Below are positions 42,258 through 52,342 of a DNA stretch of 64,000 bases, in pieces. Both the position numbers and the translations under genes were made by a program. Position 1 is the first letter of the stretch. The number at the start of each line of letters is the position of its first letter. Source of the DNA: Marinobacterium profundum (GTDB taxonomy: Bacteria; Pseudomonadota; Gammaproteobacteria; Pseudomonadales; Balneatricaceae); contig NZ_BCNS01000210.1 in NCBI RefSeq assembly GCF_001528745.1, positions 34,763 to 98,762 of the forward strand, written 5' to 3'. The notes beneath the pieces are model-generated. The model was not told the origin of the DNA. It ran no database searches and was given only the letters and a program-made list of their open reading frames with translations.

Positions 42258-44470
42258 CAGTCCCTCTCCTTACCTATTCTGAACCCCGCCTGACAGGCGA
42301 GGGCAACAAATTCGGGGAACGCAGCCTCAAGACGGGCACATTCCGTAATATGAACTTCTTCGCCGGCACGCAGCGAAAGGACCGAAAAAGCCAGAGCTAC
42401 ACGGTAATCGCCCCCAGCATTCAGATCACCACCACCGATGGGGCCGCCCCGGACACAAACACTGCCACTACCCACCAGAGCTTCAACCCCCAGCTCAACC
42501 AGCCCCACCGCCACGGCCTGCAGCAATGTATCCAGCCCGTAACGCAACTCACCAATATCCCGAATCCAGGTAGTGCCGTCTGCACAGGCAGCCGCCGCCA
42601 TCAGCAGTGGCAGCTCGTCACTGGCACGGGCGAGCAGCACACCCGGCACTTCGATGGCCTTTAACGGGCGATAGCGTACGCGAATATCCGCAACCAGCTC
42701 ACCGCTCACCTCAGTGGCATTGACGAATTCAATATCTGCCCCCATCAGGCGCAGTATCTCGATCAGGCCAATGCGAGTCGGATTAATACCCACATGCTCT
42801 AGCAGCAATTCCGAGCCCGGCGATATAGCCGCGCCAACGATAAAGAATGCCGCCAGGGACATATCGCCCGGCACATCAATGCGGGCCGCCTGTAACTGAC
42901 CACCCGCCTGCAGCGCCACCTGTCCCACTGTGCGATCCAGCGTCCAGCCCAGCCCCTGCAACATGCGTTCGGTATGATCGCGGGACGGAGTCGGCTCGAT
43001 CACCGCCGTGGTTCCGCTGGCGTAGAGCCCTGCCAGTAACAGCGCCGACTTAACCTGGGCACTAGGCAACGGCAACTGCTGCGCAATCCCCTGCAGCGAC
43101 TGGCCGCCATGAATCCGCAACGGTGGCAGACCCGCCTCTGCGGTGTCTATCTGTGCGCCCATCCGGCGCAATGGCCGCACCAACTGCTCCATAGGCCAAC
43201 TCGACAGCGAAGCGTCGCCCGTCAGTTCGGTATCAAAACTCTGGCCCGCAAGCACACCGCACAACAGCCGCATCGACATGGCTGAGCGCCCAAGATAGAG
43301 CGGGCCTGGCGGCGGTTGCAGGCCTTGCAGACCAACGCCGTAGATCTTCACGGCCCCCTGGTGCGGGCCCTCAATCACCACCCCCATATCGCGAAATGCC
43401 TGCAGCGTGGCGAGACTGTCTTCGTTTTCAAGAAAACCCTCTATGTGCGTAACCCCCGTCGCCAGAGATCCCAGCATGATGGCACGATGCGAAATCGACT
43501 TGTCACCCGGCACTCGTACCTGCCCTGCCAGCGCCCCACCCTGCTGCGCCCGATAAGTTACCGCGCCACTGTGTTGATTCTGTGAATAGGCGGAGCTGGA
43601 CAGTATGCGAGTGAAATGATCCCGCGATGCCTTGGCGCGGGTAAAAATACCCAGCATCGCCTGGCTATCGGCGGACCTGATCGCCTGGCGCAGTTTTTCA
43701 ACACCGGCACTAAAGCGATCCAGCTGTTCCAGTATCGCATCACCATTGGTCAGGCAGATGTCATGCCACATGGTGGGGTCTGAGGCGGCGATACGGGTAA
43801 AATCCCGAAAGCCACCGGCGGCATAGCGAAAGATATCGGTATTGGCCGCTTCTGCGGCCAGGGTGTCGACCAGGGAGAACGCCAGCAGGTGTGGCAGATG
43901 ACTGGTCGCTGCCAGCACCTGATCATGACGCGCCACATCCATCTGCAGCACTTCGGCCCCGACAGCCTGCCACATGCGGGCAATCACCAAAGTCGCTTCA
44001 GCGGAGGACGCAGTCGTTGGCGTGAGGATAACCTTGTGACGCTCGAACAGATGCGCATCGGCCGCCGCCACACCGCTCTTTTCAGAACCGGCAATCGGGT
44101 GACCCGGCACAAAGGTGGCGGGCAAACTGCCGAATACCGCCTCGGCCGCCGCCACCACATTACCCTTGGTACTGCCAACATCGGTCAGCAGGGTTCGCGG
44201 GCGCAGCACCGAACTGATTTCTGCCAGCACCGCATCGGTCGCCTTGACCGGTACCGCCAGCACCACCAAGTCGGCGGCGGCAACGGCCTGGCGCAAATCA
44301 TGCGCCGCCTCGTCAATTACGCCCAGCGCAAGCCCCGCCTCAAGCTCAGCGGGGTTACGGTCGTAGCCGACCACGCGACTACAGTAACGTCGATGCTTCA
44401 GGGCTTTGGCCAGGGAACCGCCGATCAGCCCCAGGCCAACAACCAGCACGTTATCGATGCTAAATTTCAC
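42257..44470 (-). CDS. Prephenate dehydrogenase fused to a degenerate EPSP synthase-like domain
   Basis: 737 aa from a GTG start (44468-44470) overlapping the hisC stop (GTGA), with AGAGG upstream. Residues 1 to about 285 are a normal Tyr[55 protein letters not shown]. The rest is AroA-like and keeps [10 protein letters not shown] and [12 protein letters not shown]. It has replaced residues that are near-invariant in EPSP synthases (E. coli numbering): Asn94 by Arg395, Gly96 by Ala397, Thr97 by Met398 in LGRSAMSMR; Arg124 by Trp425; the ELRVKESDR motif by ELRYGLDTL (Lys340 to Gly, Glu341 to Leu, Arg344 to Leu); DHR by DYR. The frame is continuous. The dehydrogenase is probably active, the AroA half probably not. 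Confidence 0.9.
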   Translation of the reverse strand: MKFSIDNVLVVGLGLIGGSLAKALKHRRYCSRVVGYDRNPAELEAGLALGVIDEAAHDLRQAVAAADLVVLAVPVKATDAVLAEISSVLRPRTLLTDVGSTKGNVVAAAEAVFGSLPATFVPGHPIAGSEKSGVAAADAHLFERHKVILTPTTASSAEATLVIARMWQAVGAEVLQMDVARHDQVLAATSHLPHLLAFSLVDTLAAEAANTDIFRYAAGGFRDFTRIAASDPTMWHDICLTNGDAILEQLDRFSAGVEKLRQAIRSADSQAMLGIFTRAKASRDHFTRILSSSAYSQNQHSGAVTYRAQQGGALAGQVRVPGDKSISHRAIMLGSLATGVTHIEGFLENEDSLATLQAFRDMGVVIEGPHQGAVKIYGVGLQGLQPPPGPLYLGRSAMSMRLLCGVLAGQSFDTELTGDASLSSWPMEQLVRPLRRMGAQIDTAEAGLPPLRIHGGQSLQGIAQQLPLPSAQVKSALLLAGLYASGTTAVIEPTPSRDHTERMLQGLGWTLDRTVGQVALQAGGQLQAARIDVPGDMSLAAFFIVGAAISPGSELLLEHVGINPTRIGLIEILRLMGADIEFVNATEVSGELVADIRVRYRPLKAIEVPGVLLARASDELPLLMAAAACADGTTWIRDIGELRYGLDTLLQAVAVGLVELGVEALVGSGSVCVRGGPIGGGDLNAGGDYRVALAFSVLSLRAGEEVHITECARLEAAFPEFVALACQAGFRIGKERD

Positions 44471-45570
44471 GCCGACAAAACCTCTTCGAGCACCTGTAGA
44501 CAACGCAGATTCTGCGCCTGGAGCCCTATGCTAATGCGCAGATGATCCGGCATCTGATAGTTGGCCACAGGCCGCACTATGACTCCGCGCTGCAGCAACT
44601 GCTGATAAACCGGTCCCGCCGGGCGCCCCAGTCCGACACAAACAAAGTTGCCGGCCGATGGAATCACCGCCAGCCCCAGGCGTTCCAGCCCCTCCACCAG
44701 CTGCCGCATGCCAGTACGGTTGCATTCCAGCGTGCGTATCAGATAGTCAGAATCCTGCAGTACGGCTTCGGCCGCGGCCAGCGCTGGCCCCGAAACGTTG
44801 AACGGCTGGCGCACCCGGTTCAGCAGATCCGTAATTTCACAATTGGCGGCGGCAAAACCGACCCGCAGCCCCGCCAACCCCCAGGCCTTGGAGAAGGTTC
44901 GGGTCACTATCAGGTTCGGATAACGTGCCAGCAACTCAAGGCCATCAGGGAATTCGGGATCTTCACTGTATTCGGTATAGGCCTCATCGAGCACCAGCAC
45001 CACGGACGCCGGCAGCGCATCCATAAAGGCACAGAGCTGCGCCTGACTGAGCCAGGTGCCGGTAGGATTGTTGGGGTTGGCGATGAACACCAGACGGGTA
45101 CGTTCGGTTACGGCCGCCAGCATGGCGTCCAGATCATGCCCCCAGTCCTGCGCCTCGGTTACTACTGCCGTGGCGCTGCTGGCCTGGGTGATGATCGGAT
45201 AGACCAAAAACGCATACTGGGAATAAATCACCTCATCGCCCGGGCGCAGAAAAGTGCGGGCAATCAGCTCCAGCACATCATTGGAACCATTGCCCAGGGT
45301 AATGCAGTCAGGACCAAGGCCATAGTGCTGCTGTAGCGCCTGTTTCAGACGGTAGCCGCTGGCATCGGGATAAAGGTGCAACTCGGTCAGCGCGTGCTGC
45401 GCCGCGGCCAGCGCCACCGGGCTTGGGCCCAGGGGGTTTTCATTGCTGGCCAGTTTGATGATGTCGCTCAGACCCAGCTCGCGCTCGAGTTCCTGTGCCG
45501 GCTTGCCAGGGACGTACGGCTGCAGCCCCTGCACACCCGGGGTGGCCCGGGCAATAAAATCACAACCCAT
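44467..45570 (-). CDS. hisC: Histidinol-phosphate aminotransferase
   Basis: 367 aa PLP-dependent class I/II aminotransferase. KLASNENPLGPSP near the N-terminus, NPNNPTGT, DEAYTEY, and the PLP-lysine motif TRTFSKAWGLAGLRVGF. In the pheA-tyrA context it is the HisC2-type, which probably transaminates prephenate or phenylpyruvate-type substrates as well as histidinol phosphate (inference). ATG 45570 follows AGGAGT at 6 nt; the longer frame upstream runs into the 55-bp repeats and is rejected. Confidence 0.93.
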   Translation of the reverse strand: MGCDFIARATPGVQGLQPYVPGKPAQELERELGLSDIIKLASNENPLGPSPVALAAAQHALTELHLYPDASGYRLKQALQQHYGLGPDCITLGNGSNDVLELIARTFLRPGDEVIYSQYAFLVYPIITQASSATAVVTEAQDWGHDLDAMLAAVTERTRLVFIANPNNPTGTWLSQAQLCAFMDALPASVVLVLDEAYTEYSEDPEFPDGLELLARYPNLIVTRTFSKAWGLAGLRVGFAAANCEITDLLNRVRQPFNVSGPALAAAEAVLQDSDYLIRTLECNRTGMRQLVEGLERLGLAVIPSAGNFVCVGLGRPAGPVYQQLLQRGVIVRPVANYQMPDHLRISIGLQAQNLRCLQVLEEVLSA

Positions 45571-45572
45571 AT

Positions 45573-45793
45573 TGCGACTCCTGCGATGACGGTTACAGCA
45601 CCGCCTGCGGGTAAAATCCGAGGAATCTTGTGATTCCTGCAATGACGTTAAAGCGCCGCCCACGGGCACAGTCCGCGGAATCTTGTGATTCCTGCAATGA
45701 CGCTAATGCACCGCCGGCGAGTAAGACCCGAGGAACCTTGTGACACCTGCGAGGATGCTAAAGCACCGCCTGCGGATAAGATCCAAGGACTTT
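45573..45793 (-). repeat. Four 55-bp tandem repeats made from the pheA 3' end and the hisC ribosome-binding region
   Basis: Units 45739-45793, 45684-45738, 45629-45683 and 45573-45628 (56 bp). The first contains the last 36 bp of pheA including its stop, plus 19 bp; the others are degenerate copies, each still ending the pheA-like part with TTAG, TTAA or GTAA and continuing with GCAGGAATCACA. In the last unit this segment is GCAGGAGTCGCA and forms the real hisC ribosome-binding site. Units 2 and 3 share CGTCATTGCAGGAATCACA exactly. Confidence 0.88.
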
Positions 45794-46861
45794 CAGCTCA
45801 AGCGACTCCGCCTCCAGATCCTTGAACAGCGCCTGCACAGGCGCATCGGATACATGGCCTTCGAAATCAATATAGAACACCGTATTCCAGGGCCCTGACA
45901 GGGTACGGGTTTCGATCCGCGTCAGACTGATGCCACGCAGGCGAAACGGCGCCAGCAGATCATAGAGCGCGCCGGGTTTGTCGTGGGCAGATACAAGAAT
46001 GGATGTTTTATCATGACCACTGGGACCAACGTCCTGGCAACCGAGAATCAGGAAGCGACTGCTGCTTTCGGCCTGATCCTCAATATTGCGCACCGCAACC
46101 TGCAGCGGATACAGTTCGATGGCCAGCTCACTGCCAATGGCGGCAGCCAGACCGACATCGGTCTCGACCGAAGCCTGGCGGGCGGCGTCCACATTGGTCG
46201 CCACAGCAACCCGTTCCACCGAAGGATAGTGTGCATCCAGCCAGCTACGGCACTGGGACAGTGCAGTCTGGGTGGCATAGATACGGGTGACGGCATTGCG
46301 ATCGATACTGGGACCTACCAGCAGGTGATGATGGATATTCAGCTCCACCTCACCGACGATCGACAACTGAAAGCGCGAAAACAGGTGCAGCGTATGATTG
46401 ACCATGCCCTCACTGGTGTTTTCGATCGGCACAACGCCATAGTGCGCGGTCCCTGCTTCCACCTCGCGAAAGACCTCATCCAGCGACGCCAGAGGGGCAG
46501 TAATCGCCGACAGGCCGAAGTGCTTCACCGCCGCCTGCTGGGTAAAGGTACCCTCGGGTCCCAGAAAAGCGATTCGCATGGGCTGCTCCAGCGCCAGGCA
46601 GACTGACATCACCTCACGAAACAAGCGTGCGACATCCCGCTCAGGCAAAGGCCCTGTGTTGCGCTCCATCACCCGGCGCAGCACCTGAGCTTCGCGCTCA
46701 GGCCTGTAGAACACCGCATCGCGGCTGCCCTGATACTTCTGCTTCACCTCGGCTACCTTCTGAGCACAGGCCGCACGCTGGTTAAGCAGCGTTTGAAGCT
46801 GCTGATCGATCTGATCGATCTGATCACGCAGAACCTGCAGTTCCGTTTCCTGGTCACTCAT
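45758..46861 (-). CDS. pheA: Chorismate mutase / prephenate dehydratase (P-protein)
   Basis: 367 aa bifunctional enzyme. AroQ-type chorismate mutase at residues 1-90 (LRDQIDQIDQQLQTLLNQRA; YRPEREAQVLRRV), prephenate dehydratase at about 94-275 (IAFLGPEGTFTQQAAVKHFG; VPIENTSEGMVNHTL; SSSRFLILG), and a C-terminal ACT domain for phenylalanine feedback (KTSILVSAHDKPGALYDLLA; LTRIETRTLSGPW). The 3' end belongs to the first unit of the 55-bp tandem repeats. It lies 24 bp after serC. Confidence 0.97.
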   Translation of the reverse strand: MSDQETELQVLRDQIDQIDQQLQTLLNQRAACAQKVAEVKQKYQGSRDAVFYRPEREAQVLRRVMERNTGPLPERDVARLFREVMSVCLALEQPMRIAFLGPEGTFTQQAAVKHFGLSAITAPLASLDEVFREVEAGTAHYGVVPIENTSEGMVNHTLHLFSRFQLSIVGEVELNIHHHLLVGPSIDRNAVTRIYATQTALSQCRSWLDAHYPSVERVAVATNVDAARQASVETDVGLAAAIGSELAIELYPLQVAVRNIEDQAESSSRFLILGCQDVGPSGHDKTSILVSAHDKPGALYDLLAPFRLRGISLTRIETRTLSGPWNTVFYIDFEGHVSDAPVQALFKDLEAESLELKVLGSYPQAVL

Positions 46862-46885
46862 GGCTATGCCACTCTCATATCTGAC

Positions 46886-47968
46886 TTAAGCGTGCTGCTG
46901 CGCGAATGTCTGCATGAACTCAATCAAGGCATCCACAGCGGCTTCCGGCACCGCGTTGTAAAGACTCGCCCGCATTCCACCCACTGAACGGTGCCCCTGC
47001 AGGTTAAGCAGCCCCGCAGCTTCAGCCTGTTCAAGGAAAACGCCATCCAGCCCGGCATCCGCCAGGGTGAAGGGCACGTTCATCCAGGAACGGCAGTCCG
47101 GTGCTATGGGGTTGGCGTAAAAGCTGCTGCTATCTATATATTCATAGAGTTTGGCCGCTTTGCGACGGTTCACCTCTTCGATAGCCGCCACACCACCCTG
47201 GCGCTTAAGCCACTTGAACACCAGCCCCGCCAGATACCAGCCGAAGGTCGGCGGCGTGTTGTTCATGGAGTCCGCACCGGCATGCACCTGATAATCGAAC
47301 ATGGCGGGCGTTGATGCCGCCGCCTTGCCGAGCAGGTCTTCGCGCACGATCACCACGGTCAGACCCGCAGGACCTATGTTTTTCTGCGCACCGGCATAGA
47401 TGAGGCCGAAACGGCTGACATCAATTTCCCGGGACAGAATGCTGGAAGACATGTCCGCCACCAGCGGCACCGATCCGGTGTCCGGAATATAGTTGTACTC
47501 GACACCACCGATGGTTTCATTCGGTGTGTAGTGTACATAGGCAGCATTGGGATCCAGCTCAAGCTCGTCCTGGGTCGGCACGCGCGTGAACTGCTCGGAT
47601 TCGGTGCTGCCGGCAATACGCACATAGCCATAGCGCCGGGCTTCAGCAATGCCTTTCTTGGACCAGATACCGGTATTGATATAATCGGCGCTGGTCTTGT
47701 CGCCCAGCAGGTTCAGCGGCACCATGGCAAACTGACTGGTGGCGCCGCCCTGCAGGAAGAGCACTTTGTAGTTGTCCGGAATAGACATCAGGTCGCGCAG
47801 ATCCTGCTCGGCCTGCTCGGCGACCGACACAAAAGCGTCGCTGCGATGGCTCATTTCCATGATCGACAGCCCCTGGCCATGCCAGTCGAGCATTTCATCA
47901 CGGGCCTGTTCCAGGACTTCTGCCGGCAACGCCGCTGGGCCAGCACTGAAATTGTATTTGCGACTCAT
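46886..47968 (-). CDS. serC: Phosphoserine aminotransferase
   Basis: 360 aa PLP enzyme of serine and pyridoxine synthesis. It starts MSRKYNFSAGPAALPAEVLE; FLQGGATSQFAMVPLNLL; the PLP lysine lies in YAGAQKNIGPAGLTVVIVR; SVGGMRASLYNA near the C-terminus. ATG 47968 is the family start; the open frame to 48205 runs into gyrA. The start has only a weak GAG ribosome-binding site. First gene after gyrA in the serC-pheA-hisC-tyrA run. Confidence 0.97.
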   Translation of the reverse strand: MSRKYNFSAGPAALPAEVLEQARDEMLDWHGQGLSIMEMSHRSDAFVSVAEQAEQDLRDLMSIPDNYKVLFLQGGATSQFAMVPLNLLGDKTSADYINTGIWSKKGIAEARRYGYVRIAGSTESEQFTRVPTQDELELDPNAAYVHYTPNETIGGVEYNYIPDTGSVPLVADMSSSILSREIDVSRFGLIYAGAQKNIGPAGLTVVIVREDLLGKAAASTPAMFDYQVHAGADSMNNTPPTFGWYLAGLVFKWLKRQGGVAAIEEVNRRKAAKLYEYIDSSSFYANPIAPDCRSWMNVPFTLADAGLDGVFLEQAEAAGLLNLQGHRSVGGMRASLYNAVPEAAVDALIEFMQTFAQQHA

Positions 47969-48008
47969 GTTCTCGCTCACACTCGATCCAAGGTTACAGA
48001 TAATAAGA

Positions 48009-48030
48009 CGGCGGCCCCTAAGGGCCGCCG
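48009..48030 (-). terminator. Hairpin after gyrA
   Basis: CGGCGGCCC/GGGCCGCCG with loop CTAA (9-bp, GC-only stem); the minus strand continues TCTTATTAT, so the T-run is imperfect. It sits 6-27 nt past the gyrA stop and 41 bp before serC. Confidence 0.65.
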
Positions 48031-48035
48031 CGGGA

Positions 48036-50693
48036 TTACGCCTCGGTATCAGGCGCAGGGTCCTGCTCTGGTGCATCGCTGCCCTGATCAGCGACCACGA
48101 CTGTGGATTCACCATCAATCGCCTCGCCATCAAGGTCCTCACTGCCTTCTGGCAGTTCGACCTCTTCCGGCTCTTCGATACGGGCCAGACCCACCAGGGT
48201 TTCATCTTCGGCTACCCGAATCAGCATCACGCCCTGGGTGTTTCGGCTCAGCTCCGAGATCTCTTCGGTACGGGTGCGAACCATGGTGCCGCGATTACTT
48301 ATTAGCATCACGTCATCGCCGGTAAACACCTGCACAGCACCGGCCAGTTCACCGTTGCGATCGGTACACTGCATCGCAATCACACCCTGGCCACCACGCC
48401 CCTTGCGGGGGAAGTCTTCCATGGCAGTACGCTTGCCAAAGCCCCGGGCCGACGCTGTCAGCACCTTGCCTTCAGGCTGCGGAATGATCAAGGAAATCAC
48501 CGAGGTGCCCGATTGCATGCGCACACCGCGCACACCGCGCGCCAAGCGACCCATGGCGCGAACGGCATCTTCCTCGAAACGCATCGCCTTGCCGGCGCTG
48601 GTCACGAGAAGAATGTCGTCTTCACCGGTGGTGATGGCAGCACCGATAAGGGTGTCGCCCTCATCCAGCCCCAGCGCAATCAGGCCACTGGTACGCGGAC
48701 GGGAGAAACTGTTGAGCGGTGTTTTCTTCACGGTACCGTTGGCGGTCGCCATAAAGACAAAACGGTCTTCGCGGTATTCATTCACCGGCAGGATGGTGGT
48801 GATACGTTCACCCTCTTCCAGCGGAAGAATATTCACGATCGGGCGACCGCGGGCAGCGCGACTGGCCTGCGGAATTTCAAACACCCGCAACCAGTACACC
48901 TTGCCACGGCTGGTGAAGCACAGAATGGTATCGTGGGTACTGGCGATCAGCAGATGCTCGATGAAGTCTTCATCTTTCATCGTCGTCGCCGACTTGCCAC
49001 GGCCACCACGGCGCTGCGCCTGATAGTCCGTCAGCGGCTGAGTCTTGGCATAACCGCCGTGGGAAATGGTCACGACCATGTCTTCGACGGTAATCAGATC
49101 CGCTACCGTCAGGTCACGGCGCGATGCCGTAATCTCGGTGCGACGCTCATCGCCATACTCTTCCAGCACGGCTTCCAGCTCTTCGCGGATGACTTCCATC
49201 AGACGGGTGTGGGATCCGAGAATCTCCAGCAACTCGGCAATGCGTTCCAGCAGCTCACGGTATTCACCGATCAGCTTCTCATGCTCCAGCCCGGTCAGGC
49301 GGTGCAAACGCAGATCAAGTATCGCCTGTGCCTGAACCGGCGACAGGTGATAGCGCCCTTCACGCAGACCAAACTGCGGCTCGAGATCCTCCGGACGGCA
49401 GGCATCTTCGCCGGCACGCTCGAGCATTTCCAGCACGTTGCCAGGCTCCCATGCCATGGCGACAAGACCTTCTTTCGCCTCGGCCGGTGTCGGCGAGCGT
49501 TTGATCAGCTCAATAACCGGGTCAATATTGGCCAGCGCAACCGCCAGCCCCTCAAGGATATGACCGCGCTCACGCGCCTTGCGCAGCAGGTACACCGTAC
49601 GACGGGTGACGACTTCGCGCCTGTGGCGAACGAAGTTTTCGATCAGTGACTTGAGATCCAGAATCTTCGGCTGATTATCCACCAGGGCAACAACGTTGAT
49701 ACCAAAGACGCTTTCCATCTGCGTCTGTGAAAACAGGTTGTTGACCACGACCTCAGGCACTTCACCGCGACGCAATTCGATCACGATGCGCATGCCGTCC
49801 TTGTCGGACTCGTCCCGCAGCTCGGAAATGCCTTCGAGGCGTTTTTCCTTCACCAGGTCGGCGATCTTTTCGATCAGTCGAGCCTTGTTCAGCTGATACG
49901 GGATTTCGGTGACGATAATCGTCGAACGGTGGGTCTTGGGATCTTCTTCCACATGGTGTTTGGCACGCACATAGATGCGACCGCGACCCGTGCGATAGGC
50001 TTCCAGAATACCCGCACGACCATTGATGATACCGCCGGTCGGAAAGTCCGGCCCGGGGATATATTCCATCAAGTCATCAACCGTCAGACTGCTGTCATCG
50101 ATCAGTGCGATACAGCCACGCACGACCTCGGACAGGTTGTGCGGCGGTATATTGGTCGCCATGCCCACTGCGATACCGGATGAACCGTTTATCAGCAGAT
50201 TGGGCACACGGGTCGGCAGTACGTCAGGAATCTGTTCCGTGCCGTCATAGTTGGGCACGAAATCGACGGTTTCCTTGTCGAGATCCGCCAGCAGATCATG
50301 GGAGATCTTGGCCATGCGGATTTCGGTGTAACGCATGGCTGCCGCGGAGTCACCATCGACGGAGCCGAAGTTGCCCTGGCCGTCGACCAGCGGATAGCGC
50401 ATGGAAAAACTCTGCGCCATTCGCACTATAGTGTCGTACACGGCACTGTCGCCGTGGGGGTGGTATTTACCGATCACGTCACCAACGACACGAGCGGACT
50501 TTTTATATGGTTTGTTCCAGTCATTGTTCAGTTCGCTCATCGCGAACAGAACTCTGCGATGCACAGGCTTGAGGCCGTCGCGCACGTCTGGCAACGCCCG
50601 ACCGACAATCACGCTCATGGCATAATCCAGGTACGACTGTTTCAGCTCGTCCTCGATATTGACTGGCAGAATCTCTTTGGCTAGATCACCCAT
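48036..50693 (-). CDS. gyrA: DNA gyrase subunit A
   Basis: 885 aa type II topoisomerase subunit. Catalytic Tyr122 in [11 protein letters not shown]. The quinolone-resistance-determining region is wild type at the key sites (Ser83 and Asp87 in [15 protein letters not shown]), predicting no target-based quinolone resistance. The C-terminal beta-pinwheel has repeated [24 protein letters not shown] and [20 protein letters not shown] blades and the GyrA box QRRGGRG. It ends with an acidic tail. ATG 50693. Confidence 0.98.
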   Translation of the reverse strand: MGDLAKEILPVNIEDELKQSYLDYAMSVIVGRALPDVRDGLKPVHRRVLFAMSELNNDWNKPYKKSARVVGDVIGKYHPHGDSAVYDTIVRMAQSFSMRYPLVDGQGNFGSVDGDSAAAMRYTEIRMAKISHDLLADLDKETVDFVPNYDGTEQIPDVLPTRVPNLLINGSSGIAVGMATNIPPHNLSEVVRGCIALIDDSSLTVDDLMEYIPGPDFPTGGIINGRAGILEAYRTGRGRIYVRAKHHVEEDPKTHRSTIIVTEIPYQLNKARLIEKIADLVKEKRLEGISELRDESDKDGMRIVIELRRGEVPEVVVNNLFSQTQMESVFGINVVALVDNQPKILDLKSLIENFVRHRREVVTRRTVYLLRKARERGHILEGLAVALANIDPVIELIKRSPTPAEAKEGLVAMAWEPGNVLEMLERAGEDACRPEDLEPQFGLREGRYHLSPVQAQAILDLRLHRLTGLEHEKLIGEYRELLERIAELLEILGSHTRLMEVIREELEAVLEEYGDERRTEITASRRDLTVADLITVEDMVVTISHGGYAKTQPLTDYQAQRRGGRGKSATTMKDEDFIEHLLIASTHDTILCFTSRGKVYWLRVFEIPQASRAARGRPIVNILPLEEGERITTILPVNEYREDRFVFMATANGTVKKTPLNSFSRPRTSGLIALGLDEGDTLIGAAITTGEDDILLVTSAGKAMRFEEDAVRAMGRLARGVRGVRMQSGTSVISLIIPQPEGKVLTASARGFGKRTAMEDFPRKGRGGQGVIAMQCTDRNGELAGAVQVFTGDDVMLISNRGTMVRTRTEEISELSRNTQGVMLIRVAEDETLVGLARIEEPEEVELPEGSEDLDGEAIDGESTVVVADQGSDAPEQDPAPDTEA

Positions 50694-50760
50694 TCGTCTC
50701 AGCTTTCCTTAGATCCGGTCTGCTCGATAGGGCCGGTATTCCGGCGTTTTTAACCGGGCG

Positions 50761-50769
50761 AGTATACCA
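50761..50769 (-). promoter_or_regulatory. Extended -10 promoter candidate of gyrA
   Basis: TGGTATACT on the minus strand (extended TGn plus TATACT), about 60 bp upstream of the gyrA ATG. No good -35 at normal spacing, as is common for extended -10 promoters. Confidence 0.5.
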
Positions 50770-50861
50770 CAAAGCAACACAAAGATTCCCTTTAAAAGAA
50801 GGCGTTGCGTCAGACCCCGTTGACAGCAGCCGGGCCCGACCTGTATTCACTTCAAGCCCGA

Positions 50862-50870
50862 TGCTAGAAT
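50862..50870 (+). promoter_or_regulatory. Extended -10 promoter candidate of ubiG
   Basis: TGCTAGAAT, an extended -10 element 38 bp upstream of the ubiG ATG; the -35 position has TGTATT. A clean TTGACA at 50819 is too far away. Confidence 0.45.
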
Positions 50871-50907
50871 GATCGCCATCCTTTTACTGCCAGCGAAAAC
50901 AGCCCCC

Positions 50908-51624
50908 ATGACCGATTCGCACAACCGCAACGTCGATCCGGACGAGATTGCCAAATTCGAAGAACTGGCGAGTCGCTGGTGGGACCGAAACAGCGAGTTC
51001 AAGCCGCTGCACGATATCAACCCGCTGCGCGTGGGCTATATAGACCGCATCGCGCCCCTGGCTGGCAAGCGCGTGCTGGATGTAGGCTGTGGCGGCGGCA
51101 TACTGTCAGAATCCATGGCACAGCGCGGCGCCGAGGTTTCGGGCATCGACATGGGCGAGGCGCCTCTAAAGGTCGCCAAACTGCACGGCCTGGAAAGCGG
51201 CATCATGATCAACTACCGCCAGATCACCGTAGAGCAACTGGCCGACGAAGCCCCCGAGAGCTTTGATGTCATCACCTGCCTGGAAATGCTGGAGCACGTG
51301 CCGGACCCCGCATCCATTATCAATGCCTGCGCCCGCCTGACCCGCCCCGGCGGCAAGCTGTTCTTCTCGACACTGAACAAGAATCCAAAAAGCTACCTGT
51401 TCGCCATCCTCGGTGCCGAGCACCTGCTCAAGCTGGTTCCCAAGGGCACCCATGATTTCAACAAGTTCATCCGCCCATCCGAACTTGGACGCTGGATTCG
51501 CGAAGCCGGCCTGCGCCTGGATGATGCCACCGGCATGACTTACAACCCGCTGACCAAGGTGTACAGACTGGATCCCAATGATGTGGACGTGAACTACATC
51601 ATGGCCGCGAGCAAGCCTGAATAA
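50908..51624 (+). CDS. ubiG: Bifunctional ubiquinone O-methyltransferase UbiG
   Basis: 238 aa SAM methyltransferase performing both O-methylations in ubiquinone synthesis. [20 protein letters not shown], motif [17 protein letters not shown], motif post-[35 protein letters not shown] 50908 ([11 protein letters not shown]) is the family start; ATG 50869 overlaps the promoter. It supplies the quinone used by the bc1 complex encoded at 6154-8764. mupP begins 1 nt past its stop. Confidence 0.96.
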   Translation: MTDSHNRNVDPDEIAKFEELASRWWDRNSEFKPLHDINPLRVGYIDRIAPLAGKRVLDVGCGGGILSESMAQRGAEVSGIDMGEAPLKVAKLHGLESGIMINYRQITVEQLADEAPESFDVITCLEMLEHVPDPASIINACARLTRPGGKLFFSTLNKNPKSYLFAILGAEHLLKLVPKGTHDFNKFIRPSELGRWIREAGLRLDDATGMTYNPLTKVYRLDPNDVDVNYIMAASKPE

Positions 51625-51625
51625 T

Positions 51626-52312
51626 ATGCCCCAGCCAGACACCCCACTGCAGGCGGTACTGTTCGACCTGGACGGCACCCTGCTCGACACAGCACCGGAT
51701 TTCATCTGGGTGATTAACCGCCTGCTGGCAGAAGAACAACATAGCGCGCTGGATTTCGCGGCGCTGCGACAGCAGGTATCCAACGGCGCCACCGCCATGG
51801 TTTGCACTGCCTTCAACCTGCCTGAACAGCACCCCCGGGTCACGCCACTGCGCCAGCGCTTTCTGGATATATACCTTGAGCATCTGGCCATCAAGACCGA
51901 GCCTTTCGCGGGCATTATGCCCTTGCTCAACTGGCTTGAGCATTGCGCCATACCCTGGGGCATTGTTACCAACAAGCCGGAACTCTACACCCACAAGCTG
52001 CTGCAACGGCTCGATCTGCACCACCGGGCCGGCAGCATTATTTGCCCCGAACAGGTACAGCAACGCAAGCCGCATCCGGAGTCTATCTGGCTGGCCTGCA
52101 AGGAGCTTGATTGCACCCCGGAGAACAGCGTCTATATCGGCGATCACATCCGCGACATAGACGCAGGGCGCCGAGCAGGACTCACCACCATCGCGGCACT
52201 CTACGGCTACATTGGGCCTGACGAGAACCCGTGTGACTGGCACAGTGATCACAACGTCGATCACGCCGATGCAATCAAACCCCTGCTACAATCCCTTTAT
52301 CGCCTGAGTTGA
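51626..52312 (+). CDS. mupP: HAD phosphatase, probable MurNAc-6-phosphate phosphatase MupP
   Basis: 228 aa haloacid-dehalogenase phosphatase. Motif I LFDLDGTLLDTAPD, motif II IVTNKP, motif III with KPHPE, motif IV GDHIRDIDAGRRAG. Family members include phosphoglycolate phosphatase (Gph). Location between ubiG and the yciK-like gene is that of Pseudomonas MupP, which dephosphorylates MurNAc-6-P in the anhydro-sugar cell-wall recycling route, so MupP is preferred. Confidence 0.86.
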   Translation: MPQPDTPLQAVLFDLDGTLLDTAPDFIWVINRLLAEEQHSALDFAALRQQVSNGATAMVCTAFNLPEQHPRVTPLRQRFLDIYLEHLAIKTEPFAGIMPLLNWLEHCAIPWGIVTNKPELYTHKLLQRLDLHHRAGSIICPEQVQQRKPHPESIWLACKELDCTPENSVYIGDHIRDIDAGRRAGLTTIAALYGYIGPDENPCDWHSDHNVDHADAIKPLLQSLYRLS

Positions 52313-52342
52313 ACCCGGCCGCCGGCCCACGAAGGAAGTTTC

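Noticed and set aside
42257..44470. Sequencing frameshift as explanation of the aberrant AroA motifs
   Set aside because: Each altered motif is flanked on both sides by well-conserved AroA sequence in the same frame, so substitutions and not frame changes are responsible.
50869..50907. Upstream ATG for ubiG
   Set aside because: It overlaps the likely -10 element and adds residues not found in UbiG; the ATG at 50908 matches the family.
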